Source: Sulfurimonas sp. | Lineage (GTDB): Bacteria > Campylobacterota > Campylobacteria > Campylobacterales > Sulfurimonadaceae | NCBI GenBank assembly: GCA_030949825.1 | Contig: JAUZSC010000010.1 | Coordinates: 1 to 35,993 of the forward strand | DNA length: 35,993 nt | Reading direction: 5' to 3' | Part shown: positions 25,426 to 32,968 of the stretch, piece by piece | Layout of the letters: each line of letters starts with the position of its first letter | Position numbering within the stretch: the first letter of the stretch is position 1 | Notes under the pieces: model-generated | What the model was told of the DNA's origin: nothing | The model's input: the letters and a program-made list of their open reading frames with translations, nothing else | The model's database searches: none | Position numbers and translations under genes: made by a program

Positions 25426-26755
25426 ACATCTCCCTCGAAAGCCTGTCTATGCTCATAAAATGGCATGGCAAAGAAAAGGAGATAGTCTTATATCCCTCAC
25501 TCCAGAGAGAGAAGCAATTATACTCAATGAAAGCATAGCTGTAGATACTGATTGGTCTGCAAATATCTGTAATGATGCTAGACTTGAAGATCTCTCTAGT
25601 GAAGCAATTTTGTTTGCACGAGAAGAGTATAAGAAAAAGCACTCTCGAATAGCTGAGGAAGTTGATAACTGGAGCGATGAGCAGTTTTTAAATAAAGCAA
25701 AAATAACAATACACTCAAACATTACAAACTCAACTCTCTTGCTACTAGGAAAAGATGAGTCTTCTCATCTATTGGGTTCATCTGTTCCACAATTAACATG
25801 GATACTTAAAGATGCAGATGGGACGGAACAAAGTTATGAGCATTTTGGATTGCCACTTATTTTGAGTGCAAAAGAGGTTCACGATAAGATCCGAAACTTT
25901 AAGTACAGATACATGGCAGATAGTACACTCTTTCCAGAAGAGGTTGATAAATATGACAACTGGATTCTTTACGAAGCTCTGCACAACAGTATTGCCCATC
26001 AAGATTATGAGGTAGCAGGAAGAGTAAATATTGTGGAGTTTCCAGATAAGTTAGTCATCTCAAACGCAGGAAGTTTTTTAGCTGGAGATATTCAAAGTAT
26101 TATAGAGCGAGATACTCCATCTGAAGTTTATAGAAACAAATTCTTATGCGCTTGTATGGTAGAGATAAATATGATTGATACTATTGGTAGTGGGATAAAG
26201 AGGATGTTCTCTATACAGAAAAAAAGATTTTTCCCTATGCCTGATTATAAAATTGCTGATAATAAAGTGGAAGTGACTATTCATGGAAAGATACTAGATG
26301 AAAAATATACAAAACTCTTATCTTCAAACTCAGAACTGAGTCTTATGGATGTTATATTTCTTGATAGGATAGTAAAGGGATATCCAATTAGTGATGAGAT
26401 TGTAAAAGATCTAAGAAGAAAAAAGCTGATTGAAGGTAGAAAACCACATCTGTATATTTCAGCTAAAGTAGCACAAGCTACTGGAGACAAAGCTAGTTAC
26501 ACAAAGAATAGAGCTTTTGATAAACAGTATTATCTTGATTTGATTATGAAATCTATTGGAGAGCATGGTTCAATGACTCGTAATGATATAAACTCATTGC
26601 TTTGGGGAAAACTACCTGAGTACATGGATGATATACAGAAAAAGAATAAAGTTAATAATCTTATTAATGAACTCTCTAATAAATTAAAGAAAATCAAGAA
26701 TAGTGGTACGAATGCTTCGCCAATCTGGGAGTTTTCTAATGTTTTATTCCTTTAA
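25421..26755 (+). CDS. RecG-C/AlbA-type ATP-binding protein, N-terminally truncated
   Basis: The frame is open from 25421 (PKHLPRKPVYAHKMAWQRKG) with the first ATG at 25460, giving 431 residues. The N-terminal part resembles the end of an AlbA_2/Schlafen-like domain, whose beginning is missing. A GHKL-type ATPase follows, with EALHNSIAHQDY (172-183; Asn of the N-box), VISNAGSF (199-206) and DTIGSGIKRM. A winged-helix C-terminus completes it. Such proteins occur in BREX and other defence islands. Without the full AlbA domain it is probably not functional as originally built. It could still be translated from 25460, though no strong ribosome binding site is seen. Confidence 0.65.
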   Translation, partial: PKHLPRKPVYAHKMAWQRKGDSLISLTPEREAIILNESIAVDTDWSANICNDARLEDLSSEAILFAREEYKKKHSRIAEEVDNWSDEQFLNKAKITIHSNITNSTLLLLGKDESSHLLGSSVPQLTWILKDADGTEQSYEHFGLPLILSAKEVHDKIRNFKYRYMADSTLFPEEVDKYDNWILYEALHNSIAHQDYEVAGRVNIVEFPDKLVISNAGSFLAGDIQSIIERDTPSEVYRNKFLCACMVEINMIDTIGSGIKRMFSIQKKRFFPMPDYKIADNKVEVTIHGKILDEKYTKLLSSNSELSLMDVIFLDRIVKGYPISDEIVKDLRRKKLIEGRKPHLYISAKVAQATGDKASYTKNRAFDKQYYLDLIMKSIGEHGSMTRNDINSLLWGKLPEYMDDIQKKNKVNNLINELSNKLKKIKNSGTNASPIWEFSNVLFL

Positions 26756-26780
26756 TAAGTTTAAAATCAAAAGAAATTTT

Positions 26781-26816
26781 ATTAAAGGATTTATTAAAGG
26801 ATTTATTAAAGGAAAT
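26781..26816 (+). repeat. three tandem 12-bp repeats
   Basis: ATTAAAGGATTT is repeated at 26781-26792 and 26793-26804 and almost again at 26805-26816 (ATTAAAGGAAAT). In one frame it encodes repeated IKGF. It lies just after the ATPase stop and before the PglZ-like remnant. It is probably a slippage product; no function is apparent. Confidence 0.6.
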
Positions 26817-26905
26817 ATCGAATAATGAAAAAAATATCCATATCTTTTAATATCTTATGGTGCAACCTAACGGTGCAAGTAAATCAGTAAAACAAAGGTG
26901 TATTT

Positions 26906-27318
26906 ATGATTGATTAGTGGTTCAAAAAAGATATAGATTTTATATATAACAAGCATCAGATTGCAGTCTTTGTAGATGAGTCTCAAAAGGCAAAGTTTTT
27001 ACTTGCTACTTTGGATGATAGTATAGAAGTGCACGTAGTAAAGAATGACCTTGAAGAGCTACATGTAAAGTATTTGATAGAAAAAGATAGAGAAAATGGA
27101 AATAAATATCTTATTTATACTTCAAGAGAAAACATGAACTTAAGTTTATTCGTGGGTACTGTGAAACTAATGGAATTGTAGAGATTAAGTATCTACAAAA
27201 CTACATCAAAGACAAACTTCACAAGACACTCAATCTAAATCTCAAGATGAGTGAAGCTGAACTTATTTCTGCGGCTCAAGTGAGTGTGGGTAGAGATGCC
27301 AGCTACCGCAATGGATAA
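26906..27318 (+). pseudogene. PglZ-like N-terminal remnant (BREX)
   Basis: ATG 26906 has AAAGG upstream. Codon 4 is TAG (ATG ATT GAT TAG), followed by WFKKDIDFIYNKHQIAVFVD and ESQKAKFLL. A frame change near 27150 leads to FIRGYCETNGIVEIKYLQNY, then IKDKLHKTLNLNLKMSEAEL and ISAAQVSVGRD. The pattern resembles the N-terminal part of PglZ-family proteins of BREX/Pgl defence. Only ~135 of an expected several hundred residues remain. Family confidence is moderate; the loss of function is certain from the nonsense codon, frame change and truncation. Confidence 0.45.
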
Positions 27319-27784
27319 TTTAACAGAATTGGCGAATATACCAGCCTCAGTACTTGGACATACAGATGTTCCATTTTACTCGAATAATCAGATGTTGATG
27401 CAGAAGAGTATTTTGATGGAGTAAGTTTTGTTGCTATGGGCGAATAAATAATTATGGAAAAGGAAGTAGCTATTTTTCAATAGAATTTACCTTATGTTAA
27501 CCAATGTAGTAAACTTAAATGAAAACTCTTATTAATGTTCCAAAACTCCTAAGGCTTTATGGGAATTTACATTTTTTACTTTTTGAACACTTTGTGGAAC
27601 ACGGAAAACTAATATGAGTGCTTTGTGTTCTAAATATAAGAGTTTATGAGGTTTAATTTTAGTGTGCCTTCGGATGCTGGAAACCATTGTATAAACTCTT
27701 ATATACCCTGCATATCGAAGTTTTCACACTTAAGAAATATACTTGAATTGTATTTTATAGGTATATAATGGCACCGAAATAATT
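27319..27784. other. mostly non-coding stretch with one short fragment
   Basis: A 37-codon fragment (27311-27424; MDNLTELANIPASVLGHTDV...) looks weakly coding but matches nothing I know. After 27450 there is no gene. Short inverted matches (GTTCC.../...GGAAC near 27537 and 27592) could form a hairpin, without a T-run. Otherwise nothing is seen. Confidence 0.3.
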
Positions 27785-28337
27785 TTATATCTTGTAAATC
27801 ATTCTTATACTACCATTTTCAGATTCTTCAAAGTTAGTATCTAATAACGTAAATCCAGACTCACTATAAAACTTAATCACTTTTTATGATTAACTGCATC
27901 TACTAAAATATATCTTCCAGCCACTAAATCATGTGCCATTTCAATTTTTGAAAAAGCTTCATCTAATAATAATGTACCTAATTTATATTCTGCATAGTTA
28001 TCTGAAACTCCAAGCTGTCCTATCAAGAAGCTATGAATACAAACTCTACTATTTGAAACACCGTCTATCTTTTTATACTTGTTTTAGACATACCATTGGT
28101 ACTTAATGATTTCATAGATATTGTAAAATATCCTACAACTTCATTTTTATTAGTATTTACAAGTATAAAAGTTCTTGATATTTGTCTATCTTCAAAATTA
28201 AGAGCAGTAGTATGAATAAAATTTGTTAAATCAGAATTTATTTCACAGTTAAATGTAGCAAGAAGAGAAGCTTCAACTTCTATAAGCGGAAACAACTCAA
28301 AAGTTGCATATAAAGATTCTTTTTGAGATTCCGTCAT
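27785..28337 (-). pseudogene. GNAT acetyltransferase (toxin-like), two frameshifts
   Basis: The ATG at 28337 (MTESQKESLYATFELFPLIE) leads through FILVNTNKNEVVGYFTISMK (GNAT beta strands). A break near 28070 is followed by VCIHSFLIGQLGVSDNYAEY and KLGTLLLDEAFSKIEMAHDL. After a second break in an A5 run near 27885 the frame ends VIKFYSESGFTLLD at 27785. The Q-L-G-V...G-T-L-L-L block is the acetyl-CoA loop, although the usual Q/R-x-x-G-x-G/A loop is altered. The length (~183 residues) and the small gene directly upstream resemble TacT-type toxin operons. Both breaks are in short A runs. Confidence 0.6.
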
Positions 28338-28350
28338 TTAGTAAAAATTA

Positions 28351-28509
28351 CTAGGCAGACGCACGAAGTTTATTAAGTCTATTTCTTCTTTCTTTACGAG
28401 CAGTGTCTTGTTTTTTTCGTGTTGAAGAATTTGCATTCTTCTCAGCTACTTCAAAACCTTTAAGAGATGAGTCCGATAATTTAATAATTTCTGTAAATGC
28501 TTTTGTCAT
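28351..28509 (-). CDS. 52-residue basic protein upstream of the GNAT gene
   Basis: MTKAFTEIIKLSDSSLKGFE begins a small protein whose C-terminal half is strongly basic (RKKQDTARKERRNRLNKL). AAAGGGAAAAGATAAT lies ahead of the ATG. It sits 13 bases upstream of the GNAT-like gene on the same strand, where an antitoxin would be. It has no ribbon-helix-helix pattern typical of TacA/DUF1778 antitoxins, so if it is the antitoxin it is an unusual one. It appears intact although its partner is broken. The function is inferred from position only. Confidence 0.5.
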   Translation of the reverse strand: MTKAFTEIIKLSDSSLKGFEVAEKNANSSTRKKQDTARKERRNRLNKLRASA

Positions 28510-28741
28510 TATTATCTTTTCCCTTTGTTCTTTAATGTAATTATATCATATTTATAGAACAAACTAAGTTCACTTGTATTTGCACTGAAAATTCAATAAG
28601 ACAACTATTCAAGGCATTAAGAACTTTTAACTAGCAGTAGGTAAATCCGATGAAATCAAACAGACCCATAATTTTACAGACTAGGCAATAGTCTATCTTT
28701 TGAGATAAAGGACTTGTTTAATTTTTGAAGCTTATAAAGAT
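28510..28741. other. non-coding gap between GNAT pair and ISAs1 remnant
   Basis: This interval contains the presumed promoter of the small basic gene (AT-rich, with TATAAA-like sequence near 28545-28555 on the minus strand) and otherwise no gene. No clear ISAs1 terminal repeat could be identified. Confidence 0.3.
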
Positions 28742-29223
28742 TTACGAAGCTTCAAATATATCAGCAGCAAACATATCAGCATGCATACAGTAACGTTTAG
28801 TTTCAGCCATTGTCACCTTAGCAGTACCAAATGGTTTCTTATCGATATGAGAATTTAAAAACAGTTGGTAAAGATTTACAGCAAAGCTTCTGAGTATTGA
28901 TATACCATAAGGATCTATATAAGCTATATGCTTATCTTCACAAGTAAGTTCATCTAAATGATAGTGATAAGTCTCTACTCTCCAGTGTTGGAGTATCTTC
29001 TCTTTATACTCCTTAGCTGTTGTTTTAAAATTAGCAATAAGATATTCAACGCTAGTTTTAACTTCACCTGTCTTATTGTTTATAGTTGTTTTTGTGACTC
29101 TGATAATTGTTTGAATATTTTTGAACTCACTATGACTCATAACTAAATCACAATCTCTATTTTGGAAGATTTCTACTTTTCTCTTTACTGCTTTGTTACC
29201 CTCTACTCTGTAGTGTATTGACC
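28742..29223 (-). pseudogene. ISAs1-family transposase, C-terminal part
   Basis: The frame can be read from about 29223 (WSIHYRVEGNKAVKRKVEIF) to the stop at 28742, with an internal ATG at 29140. The block ILQHWRVETYHYHLDELTCE followed by DKHIAYIDPYGISILRSFAV is typical of the ISAs1 DDE domain, with the catalytic Glu in HWRVET. The N-terminal two thirds are missing. It abuts the Tn3 fragment to the right. Confidence 0.7.
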
Positions 29224-29260
29224 ACTTATATCACTACCATTTAGCCACTTTTTAAATACA

Positions 29261-29560
29261 CTAATTCATGAATTTTTATGAAGGATTCCTTATTTTCTCT
29301 CCACTCCTCTTTATCAATAAGATAGTCTTCAAAGTTTCGATATTTAAGGGAATACTTGAGGTTGAGTGTAGCATTTTTAATAGCATCACTTACATGAAAA
29401 AAGAGTAAAACTTTATAGAGCGATAGCCATAGAAAATTCTTTACACTCTCAAATATTGCAACCCGTTCTTCTTCATCTAAAAACTCTTTTGGAGCAGTTG
29501 AACTAATATAAGAGCTATTTTTAAAATAGTTGATGGCAACAATAATATTTTTATTGATTG
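29261..29560 (-). pseudogene. internal fragment of a Tn3-family transposase
   Basis: The sequence aligns with 34450-34745 of the larger Tn3 transposase remnant in this window. Shared stretches include CATCACTTACATGAAAAAAG against CATCACTCACATGAAAAAAG, and the segments around TCAAAGTT-CGATATTTAA and AAAGAGTAAA. Only about 100 codons of one internal region are present, with frame changes. It is diverged from the other copy, so it derives from a different Tn3-like element rather than a recent duplication. Confidence 0.7.
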
Positions 29561-29641
29561 ATAAATTTACTATTATATGCCCTAGCTGTCATAGTAAAAT
29601 CAGTGTCGAGAAAGCTCTTCACGAACTTAAATTAAAAAAAT

Positions 29642-29702
29642 GTTATGAATAAATGTATTAATCATAACAAAATATGTTATGATTATATAAACTATTCATA
29701 AC
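29642..29702 (+). promoter_or_regulatory. nested-dyad operator of the fic gene (four half-sites)
   Basis: Four 9-bp half-sites occur in alternating orientation: GTTATGAAT (29642-29650), AATCATAAC (29660-29668), GTTATGATT (29676-29684) and ATTCATAAC (29694-29702). Each outer/inner pair has a 9-base gap and the two pairs are separated by 7 bases. The outer arms are exact inverted repeats of each other and so are the inner arms, giving one 61-bp dyad. It ends 15 bases before the fic start codon. It probably binds a dimer pair cooperatively. Confidence 0.8.
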
Positions 29703-29717
29703 ACAAGTGGGAATATC

Positions 29718-30875
29718 ATGAAACACATTATTAAGAAATGGATATGGGAACATGAGAATTATCCAGATTTTCCATATGATAGAGAAAAATTATCAGAGAA
29801 GTTAAAACGAGCCCAATACCTTAGAGGTCTAGTGTCTGGTGTTCTTTGTATCGCTAACAAAGATGAATTTGATGAACTTGAAATAACTAATCTAACAAAT
29901 GAAATAATTAACACCTTTCAAATTGAAGGTGAATACTTACATAGAGACTCGGTAAGAGACTCTGTAGCTAAAGCAATTAATCAAACTTATATTTCATCAG
30001 AGGATATGTCCACAAGGCATACTGATAACCTCGTTTCTCTTATGCTGGACAGCCATCGAAATAATGAGTTATTGTCAGTTACTAGACTACATGCTTGGCA
30101 CAACGCACTTTTCGCCAATAGTGGTGGCTATGAAGATGTTAAAAAGATTAATATCGCTCAATTTAGAGATTATGATGATATGAAAGTGATTGAAAATGCA
30201 TTTAACCGAGCAGGTGGAGTAGTTAAGTATCTTGCCCCTCCCTATCGCCTTCTTGAAAAAGATATAAATGCCTTAATTAAATATTGTAATCAAAGCGATG
30301 AAGATCCCTATATTAAAAGTGCATTGGCGCATCTATGGTTTGTTTCTATTCACCCTTATGATGATGGAAATGGAAGAATATCCAGAGCTATAGCAGATTA
30401 CATACTCTCTAGAGATTTAAAAGAGGAACATAAAATCTATTCTTTGTCAGCAACAATCTATACAAAACGAGCCGAGTACTACGAGATACTAGATATGACT
30501 ACCAACCTTCATAAAAATAGACATTTTGACTTTACTAATTGGATAGAGTGGAATATTGATATTCTAATTAGTACTTTGGAGAAAGCTTATGAAGATGTTC
30601 TTTTTATTGTAAAAAAAGCTAAGTTTTGGGATAGATGTAAAATGATAAATTTAAGTAAAGGACATACTCTATTTCTTGATGACTTTATCAATAAACTTTC
30701 TCGTGGTGGCAATAGTGAGTTTTCAAATGTTAATTACAGGGAAATTACAAACACAATACCAATGACAGCAAATAGACAAATTAAGAAATTACTCGAATAT
30801 GGATTGATTGCGAAAGTAGAAGGAAAGGCAGGTCGTAGCACATGTTATAGGATTCTCTTTGATACAGGAGATTAA
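29718..30875 (+). CDS. fic: Fic-family AMP-transferase, class II
   Basis: 385 residues. The N-terminal domain (1-110, DUF4172-like) carries the inhibitory motif T66-F-Q-I-E70-G71, whose Glu blocks productive ATP binding in class II Fic proteins. The Fic core has the catalytic motif HPYDDGNGRISR at 212-223 with His212 and the phosphate-binding GNGR. A C-terminal winged helix (about 320-380: FSNVNYREITNTIPMTANRQ, then IKKLLEYG) can bind DNA. Fic enzymes transfer AMP or another nucleotide to Ser/Thr/Tyr of target proteins. The winged helix and the operator ahead of the gene suggest autoregulation. All active residues are present. The ribosome binding site is weak (GTGGGA). Confidence 0.88.
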   Translation: MKHIIKKWIWEHENYPDFPYDREKLSEKLKRAQYLRGLVSGVLCIANKDEFDELEITNLTNEIINTFQIEGEYLHRDSVRDSVAKAINQTYISSEDMSTRHTDNLVSLMLDSHRNNELLSVTRLHAWHNALFANSGGYEDVKKINIAQFRDYDDMKVIENAFNRAGGVVKYLAPPYRLLEKDINALIKYCNQSDEDPYIKSALAHLWFVSIHPYDDGNGRISRAIADYILSRDLKEEHKIYSLSATIYTKRAEYYEILDMTTNLHKNRHFDFTNWIEWNIDILISTLEKAYEDVLFIVKKAKFWDRCKMINLSKGHTLFLDDFINKLSRGGNSEFSNVNYREITNTIPMTANRQIKKLLEYGLIAKVEGKAGRSTCYRILFDTGD

Positions 30876-31208
30876 AATATCCTCCAAAAGACAGAAAAAT
30901 CACTTTAAATAAGCATCTCAAAGGCATGCTTAGCAGAATACTCACAGCTAGCTTTAAATGAATACTACTGTATAGCTATGCTAAAGTATGCAAATTATTG
31001 ACTCTTCAACTTTTTTTATTGCTTAGTTGCAAGATTTATAAAATTTCCTTCTAGTATCTCTAGTAATTTAAATAAATCTATTATAAAATATATACTTTTA
31101 TCTAAATTATACTATTAAAACAAATAAATATATATTTAAATTAATACTTTTATTTATTTTATGCTAGAATATAAAATAAATATTATAGACTATAACAAAG
31201 GCTGCTTG
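30876..31208. other. non-coding gap between fic and the ATPase gene
   Basis: No gene is seen. AAGCAT...ATGCTT near 30919-30940 forms a 6-bp stem without a T-run. The right half (31080-31160) is almost pure A/T and probably contains the promoter of the ATPase gene, but no single -35/-10 pair stands out. Confidence 0.35.
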
Positions 31209-32700
31209 ATGATAGGAAGAACAGAAGAACTTACACAGCTGAATAATCTTTGTGAACTCAGTGAAAGTTCTCTTATGGTTATTCATGGAAGACGAAGAAT
31301 AGGTAAGACATATTTAGTTGACTTCATGTTTGAAGAACACAGAAAAGATTGTATGTTTTTTGGTTTTTCTGGAGCTTATGAAGTAAATTCTAAGACACAG
31401 ATAAAGAACTTTATCGAAGCTGTCTATGACTGGTTTAAAATAGAACCATCAAAAGAAATTGCAGATTGGACTGATGCCTTTAATTTTCTTAAGAGGACTA
31501 TTGATGCAGAAGTGACTCACAAAGAGCATATGGGTAAGGTATCGCTCTTTTTTGATGAAGTTCCTTGGATAGATAAATCTAACAAAGATGGATTTTTGTC
31601 TGCACTTGGACATTTCTGGAATACATATTGTCAAAAACAAAAACGATTCGTTCTCATATTGTGTGGCTCTAATGCTTCATGGATAAAGAACAAAATTCTT
31701 AAAGATAGTAATGGACCACTTCATAACAGAGTGACACATCAGATAGCAATGAAACCTTTTGATCTGCAAGAAACAAAAAAGTATTTAATTGAGGAAAAAG
31801 GTTTTGATTTAGATTCTAAAAAGATACTTGAAACCTACATGGTTTTTGGTGGTGTTGCAAAATATTTAAGTTATTTAGATCCTCTTAAAACAATCGAAGA
31901 GAATATAGATGCTCTTTATTTCAATATTAATGGCTTGATGTATGGTGAGTATGATGAAGTATTCAAATCTCTTTTTGAAGACAAAGCCGGTGTACATAAA
32001 GCAGTCATAGACTACATGAGCACAAAAAATTCAGGCTATACAATTAAAGAGGTTTCTTCAGGAACAGGGATTAAAGTAGGAACAAAACTTACTAGTATTA
32101 TTGACGAACTTGTAATGTGTGGATTTATAAGTGGCATTGGTAAATATGGTAATGTTAAAAAAGATACAAAGTACATCATTAATGACCCTCATTCTATTTT
32201 TCATAACAAATGGGTAAAGCAGTTTAGTAAAAATGAAATAGCCAATCTCAAAAAACACTACTGGAGTGATATTTCATTGAGTCAAAAATATGCAATATGG
32301 GCTGGATTTATGTTTGAAACTATTGCTATCATAAATCTTCCTCATTACCTCAAAGCTAGGGGGATACAAGGTGTCGTTAAGGGAGCTAGTTATTGGAGTT
32401 ACATTGACACTACCAATAGTGCCAAAGGAGCACAAATAGACATAGTAGTTGAGTATGGGAATGGGATATATGATATTGTAGAATGTAAGTACTATAATGA
32501 TGAGTACGTAATTACTGCTGAATATGCAAAGAAACTAAAAAACAAACTCAAGCAGTTTCTGTGCTCATGGATTAAATGGAAAAATAAAAAGCGAGTTAAA
32601 ACTTGTAATGCTAAGTCCTTATGGATGTAAAAAAAATAAAGAATTTAATGCACTTAATATCTCTTTAGATATGACACTGGAAAATATCATGAACCCTTAA
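31209..32700 (+). CDS. DUF234/archaeal-type AAA ATPase with C-terminal nuclease-like domain, late frameshift
   Basis: ATG 31209 is preferred (MIGRTEELTQLNNL, the usual start of this family) over 31161. Walker A is GRRRIGKT near 28-35 of that start, Walker B LFFDEVPW near 113-120, with a sensor-like LCGSNASW. A winged helix (YTIKEVSSGTGIKVG) is followed by the DUF234-type domain with AQIDIV...IVECKYY, a D-x-ECK nuclease-like signature. The uninterrupted frame stops at 32630 with an odd tail. One extra T at 32556-32558 explains this, because the other frame continues as FCAHGLNGKIKSELKLVMLS and PYG, ending at 32700. Most of the protein would still be made. Targets are unknown. Confidence 0.75.
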
Positions 32701-32874
32701 ATCTCGAAAAGAGTAAGTTCCAATGTTGACTCACAACTAAATGGTGCTTTTAAATGGTTTTATCAAGAAAACTTGCAAAAGACACCTCAAAATGAGATTG
32801 ATTTAGCTCTTAAAAGAGTGATTGCTTTTGAAGGAAAATTTATGGAAGGAAGAACTTCCGTTGCAAATCCATAA
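32701..32874 (+). pseudogene. unidentified coding fragment
   Basis: 57 codons directly after the restored ATPase stop (SSNVDSQLNGAFKWFYQENL, QKTPQNEIDLALKRVIAFEG, KFMEGRT) ending at TAA 32872-32874. There is no start codon with a ribosome binding site. The composition is that of a helical folded protein. It is probably the residue of another gene cut at the Tn3 junction. The following 90 bases to 32968 hold no gene; the end of the Tn3-type element should lie there but I could not identify a terminal repeat. Confidence 0.3.
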
Positions 32875-32968
32875 ATGGGTTAAATTTCCGCTATACGTTG
32901 CAAATTTTGCTTAAATTAGTGTATTCTGAAATTTTATATCCCTCATATTTCCCTAATAAGCCACGATA

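Noticed and set aside
25453..26002. Minus-strand frames opposite the ATPase gene
   Set aside because: They are short shadows of a long, motif-bearing plus-strand gene and lack ribosome binding sites.
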